Shown piece by piece: positions 5,321 through 7,646 of a DNA stretch of 7,646 bases; within the stretch, counting starts at the first letter, position 1; each line of letters begins with the position of its first letter. The position numbers and the translations under genes are program-made. A model generated the notes under the pieces. The model did not search any database, was not told where the DNA came from, and saw nothing but the letters and a program-made list of their open reading frames with translations. The DNA comes from Halieaceae bacterium. GTDB lineage: Bacteria; Pseudomonadota; Gammaproteobacteria; Pseudomonadales; Halieaceae. The stretch covers positions 172,461 to 180,106 of the forward strand of contig DPGN01000021.1 of assembly GCA_003523185.1 (NCBI GenBank), read 5' to 3'.

Positions 5321-6211
5321 TTAAGTCTGTAAGGCTCTTTGAAGCGCTTCCAAATCACCCGTTCCGCCCATGCTGGAGAGATCCTTACGGATGCCTAATG
5401 CATATTGCGGTGGGACGACTTCGGGTTCCTCGCCGGGCGCGCCCGGTGGTGTGTAATAACCCAATGCATATTGCCCCATGGCGTAGCCGGCGAGCTCCTG
5501 TAGCGTACGGCTGAGATCCTTTGCCAGTTCTGGAGGGCAGCTCAAATACTGGTTTTCCTCTTGTCGCAACCAACCCAGTGCATAGGTGATATTGATGCCA
5601 ATGCGATCGCCATCGCTGCTGTTGGCACCGCCGCCATGGAACACCGAGCCTGAGTAAATGAGTACAGAACCTGCTTTCATCTCAGCTTGAGTCACTTGCT
5701 CAGGTTGTATGTCTTGGTCATCGGGCCATTTGGTGCTGCCGGGGACCACTTGTGTCGCGCCGTTCTCAGCGGTGAAGTCTGTAAGCGCCCAAATGGTGTT
5801 GAACTGAGGCTCAAGGTGCGACAGATGCTTCCCCCACGCCCACTTATCTCGGTGAATCGCTTGCGCCGTTTCGCCGGGGCGAATGCGGATAATCTGGGTG
5901 AGGTGCAGCTGCACCTTCTCGCAGAAAGGCGCGAGGAACTCGCGGCAGGGGTTCAGAATCGTCGCGTGCTCAATAAGCTCTCGGCACTTCTCTGAGCGTA
6001 CTAACAGACCGCCGGTGCGAGTCGTTTTGAACCCTGCGAAGGGATCGTCACCGTTACTGGTGTTATCCATGTAGGGGTCAGTCTCTTCACGCAGTGCCGC
6101 GATAAACTCCGGACTGATGACGTTGTCCAGGATGACTGCGCCGTCTTGCTCAACGGCGGCGACAATAGTGCTGGCATCGGCATTGGCAGGGAGGTGTTGT
6201 AGTTCTGGCAT
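5321..6211 (-). CDS. Phytanoyl-CoA dioxygenase (PhyH) family Fe(II)/2-oxoglutarate oxygenase
   Basis: The 296-aa product starts from the ATG at 6211, which has AAGAGGAG 7 nt upstream. A longer open frame to 6295 runs into the preceding gene and lacks such an SD. The double-stranded beta-helix core carries the iron triad His120-x-Asp122 (AIHRDKW) and His192 (VFHGGG), with Arg203 (GDRIGIN) as the probable 2-oxoglutarate carboxylate ligand. The family uses oxygen and 2-oxoglutarate to hydroxylate varied small substrates, often lipids or natural-product and amino-acid derivatives. The substrate here cannot be read from sequence. A C-terminal extension (about 245-275) repeats QYALG twice, encoded by an exact 12-nt direct repeat (5397-5408 and 5463-5474). 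There is no signal peptide, so it is cytoplasmic. The gene lies 13 nt after the ridA-like gene, which suggests joint action on one compound or its breakdown products. Confidence 0.9.
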   Translation of the reverse strand: MPELQHLPANADASTIVAAVEQDGAVILDNVISPEFIAALREETDPYMDNTSNGDDPFAGFKTTRTGGLLVRSEKCRELIEHATILNPCREFLAPFCEKVQLHLTQIIRIRPGETAQAIHRDKWAWGKHLSHLEPQFNTIWALTDFTAENGATQVVPGSTKWPDDQDIQPEQVTQAEMKAGSVLIYSGSVFHGGGANSSDGDRIGINITYALGWLRQEENQYLSCPPELAKDLSRTLQELAGYAMGQYALGYYTPPGAPGEEPEVVPPQYALGIRKDLSSMGGTGDLEALQRALQT

Positions 6212-6224
6212 GTCCAAGCTCCTC

Positions 6225-6617
6225 TTAATCCGCGATGGCAACGCACTTAATTTCGATCTTGAATGACGGATCGACCAGTGCAACCACCTGAACAACGGTT
6301 TGAGCGACCTCGGGCGTTTTGCCGTAGATCATCTGCCGCGCGGTAAAGAGCGCCTCGACCTGTGACATACATTCATGCATGTCGGTAACGAACCATGTTT
6401 CCTCCACCACGTTATCCATGGTGCAATCGAACTCCTTGAGCACCGACTCAACGTGTTGATAGGCATTTTTCATTTGCTCGACCAGGCTCTCAGGTGCCCT
6501 GCCTGTGGCATCGGTGCCGACCTGACCTGCCAAGTGGAGTGAGTTGCCGACCTGCACACCCTGACTGAATAGGTCAGCATAGGGGCCGTTTCTAAATAGC
6601 TTTTTCTCGATCGTCAT
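6225..6617 (-). CDS. RidA/YjgF family protein lacking the catalytic Arg
   Basis: This 130-aa protein is of the usual length for the family, which forms trimers with inter-subunit pockets. Conserved blocks are visible: LHLAGQVGTDATG (28-40), the helix EQMKNAYQHVESVL (47-60), VVEETWFVTDM (70-80), and a C-terminal strand KIEIKCVAI (120-128). Classical RidA enzymes (2-aminoacrylate imine deaminases) need an Arg in the motif P-A-R. Here the aligned residue is Gln106 (VAQTVV). Imine deaminase activity is therefore doubtful, and the protein more likely belongs to one of the divergent Rid subfamilies with other or unknown ligands. The start ATG at 6617 follows GGGAG by 8 nt. It lies between the sulfatase and phyH genes and is probably co-transcribed with both. 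Confidence 0.88.
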   Translation of the reverse strand: MTIEKKLFRNGPYADLFSQGVQVGNSLHLAGQVGTDATGRAPESLVEQMKNAYQHVESVLKEFDCTMDNVVEETWFVTDMHECMSQVEALFTARQMIYGKTPEVAQTVVQVVALVDPSFKIEIKCVAIAD

Positions 6618-6641
6618 GCGGATTTCTCCCGTGTTTTTATT

Positions 6642-6650
6642 TTTATAGCA
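6642..6650 (-). promoter_or_regulatory. Candidate extended -10 element before ridA-like gene
   Basis: TGC-TATAAA on the minus strand fits an extended -10 (TGn plus five of six bases of TATAAT) in the 45-nt gap after the sulfatase gene. A start near 6635 would leave a leader of about 18 nt. No -35 is seen at the expected distance, and the sequence is AT-rich by chance in this gap, so an internal promoter is only a suggestion. Confidence 0.25.
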
Positions 6651-6662
6651 ACCTAAGGATGC

Positions 6663-7646
6663 TTATTGCTCACTTACCCTATCATTATGGATGAGTTCGA
6701 GAAAACGTTGATCGAAGAGTGGTGGTTTCCGCTCCATTGCAGCCTGATGCTTGGCGACAGCGGCTTGAAGTGCCATGAGAGTGTCGGACTGGCTCGTGGC
6801 CAGATTATCGCGTTCCGCCAAGTCTCGCTTGAGGTTATATAGCTCTGGTGTCTCTAGGGGCTCACCTCCCTCTGCACGGTCAAACAGATGCAGCTTGTAG
6901 TCACCTTTTCGGTAGGCTCGCAGCTCTCCCTTGCGATACAGCGCGACCTCATCTCGAGGGCTGGCCCCGCCTGTGAAAAGTGCGTTAGATAAGTCAAATC
7001 CGTCGATCGCGGTTGACCCGTCGATACCGGTGATAGCTGAAATGGTTGCAAAAAGGTCGAGCACACTCCCGATGTCAGCGGTGACTTTGGGGGTGATCCT
7101 GCCTGGCCACCAGAACACCGTTGGTACCCGAACGCCGCCTTCATACACCTCTTGCTTGGAGCCCTTGAACGGGCCGGCGCTGCCGGCAAACTCCGTACTG
7201 GCGGATTGCCACGGGCCGTTGTCACTCGAGAAAAAGACGAGGGTATTGTCGCTCACGCCGCGGGCTTTAAGCGCTTTGATAATTTCACCGACACTCCAGT
7301 CAATCTCTTCAATCGTGTCGCCATAGGGCCCAGCGAGACTTTTCCCTTGAAACGGTGTGTCAGCAAAAATGGGTAAATGCGGCATGGTGTAAGGCAGATA
7401 CAAAAAGAAAGGCTCATCGCCTTGCGCGTTGATGAACTGCACTGCTTCTTTGGTCAGCCGAGTCGTGAGCGTGGGTTGAACCGCCGGTTGCTCGAGTAAC
7501 TCATCGGTACAACCTGAGTTGGAGCACCGACTTCGCCACAGCGGTACGTTGTAGTCCCGATAATCGGGTGCTTCAAAGCTCTTCAGAAAATCGCTGAAGA
7601 TTTGCATCAGCTCATTGGTCTTGCCGGCCTGCTGGAGTCGGAACAG
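6663..7646 (-). CDS. Sulfatase (arylsulfatase-like), C-terminal part; N-terminus outside window
   Basis: The reading frame stays open to the window edge, so 327 codons of the 3' part are visible and the active-site CxPSR-type motif (formylglycine) lies outside. Family-typical blocks are present, numbered from the first visible codon. They are PHLP with His90, SSDNG with metal ligands Asp142 and Asn143, and GPFKGSKQEVYEGGVRVP, in which Lys164 corresponds to the substrate-sulfate-binding Lys of human arylsulfatase A. A WWPG segment and a C-terminal subdomain follow. The enzyme would hydrolyse sulfate esters in the periplasm or outside the cell if a signal peptide exists, which cannot be checked here. 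It stops at 6663 (TAA), 45 nt before the ridA-like gene. The substrate is unknown, and sulfatase annotations should not be narrowed beyond the family. Confidence 0.92.
   Translation of the reverse strand: MFRLQQAGKTNELMQIFSDFLKSFEAPDYRDYNVPLWRSRCSNSGCTDELLEQPAVQPTLTTRLTKEAVQFINAQGDEPFFLYLPYTMPHLPIFADTPFQGKSLAGPYGDTIEEIDWSVGEIIKALKARGVSDNTLVFFSSDNGPWQSASTEFAGSAGPFKGSKQEVYEGGVRVPTVFWWPGRITPKVTADIGSVLDLFATISAITGIDGSTAIDGFDLSNALFTGGASPRDEVALYRKGELRAYRKGDYKLHLFDRAEGGEPLETPELYNLKRDLAERDNLATSQSDTLMALQAAVAKHQAAMERKPPLFDQRFLELIHNDRVSEQ

Noticed and set aside
5397..5474. Exact 12-nt direct repeat AATGCATATTGC 66 nt apart in phyH
   Set aside because: It encodes the repeated QYALG in the C-terminal tail of the protein; a coding repeat explains it without a mobile or regulatory role.
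5687..5995. Plus-strand open frames opposite phyH and sulfatase
   Set aside because: They lie wholly antisense to well-supported conserved genes and show no family features.
6255..6295. Longer start for the PhyH gene at 6295
   Set aside because: The extension overlaps the ridA-like gene, is Arg/Ser-rich without family similarity and lacks an SD; the ATG at 6211 has a strong one.

Overview
The window looks like a piece of a Gram-negative, probably gammaproteobacterial and perhaps marine, chromosome. The pointers are a periplasmic PhoA-type alkaline phosphatase, a lipobox lipoprotein, a formylglycine-type sulfatase, and a 77-nt tRNA-Val(GAC) with encoded CCA. The taxon is inference from gene content; no phylogenetic marker is present. 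Every gene I can support lies on the minus strand, so transcription runs from high to low coordinates. The large plus-strand open frames are shadows.

Right part (7646 to about 5277): a three-gene cluster made of the 3' part of a sulfatase gene (start beyond the window), a small RidA/YjgF-fold protein that has Gln where classical RidA has its catalytic Arg, and a PhyH-type Fe(II)/2-oxoglutarate dioxygenase with a complete HxD...H...R set. ridA-like and phyH are 13 nt apart, and the sulfatase is 45 nt upstream of the ridA-like gene. A strong 10-bp hairpin ends the cluster and overlaps the -35 box of a tRNA promoter.

Middle (5255 to about 2100): a tRNA-Val(GAC) gene, then directly downstream of its 3' end a tyrosine recombinase and three small genes of unknown function (202, 91 and 141 aa). 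These are overlapping or closely spaced in an apparent operon, and the first is coupled to the integrase by an ATGA overlap. They are followed by about 385 nt of hairpin-rich noncoding DNA and a 94-aa phage-type protein resembling small-terminase-associated proteins. This is the layout of a tRNA-targeted integrative element. If phoA belongs to the host backbone, the element is no more than about 3.4 kb, which would be very small. I found no second copy of the tRNA 3' end, so the left boundary is unknown.

Left part (about 2100 to 1): an AT-tract-rich leader, then a phoA-type alkaline phosphatase with a complete two-zinc/one-magnesium ligand set. It is followed after 11 nt by the start of a collagen-like (Gly-X-Y) lipoprotein gene that runs off the window. 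The two are probably one operon exporting a phosphatase and a surface or periplasmic lipoprotein.

The most interesting part is the compact integrase module with its unrecognised genes and the structured noncoding stretch behind it.
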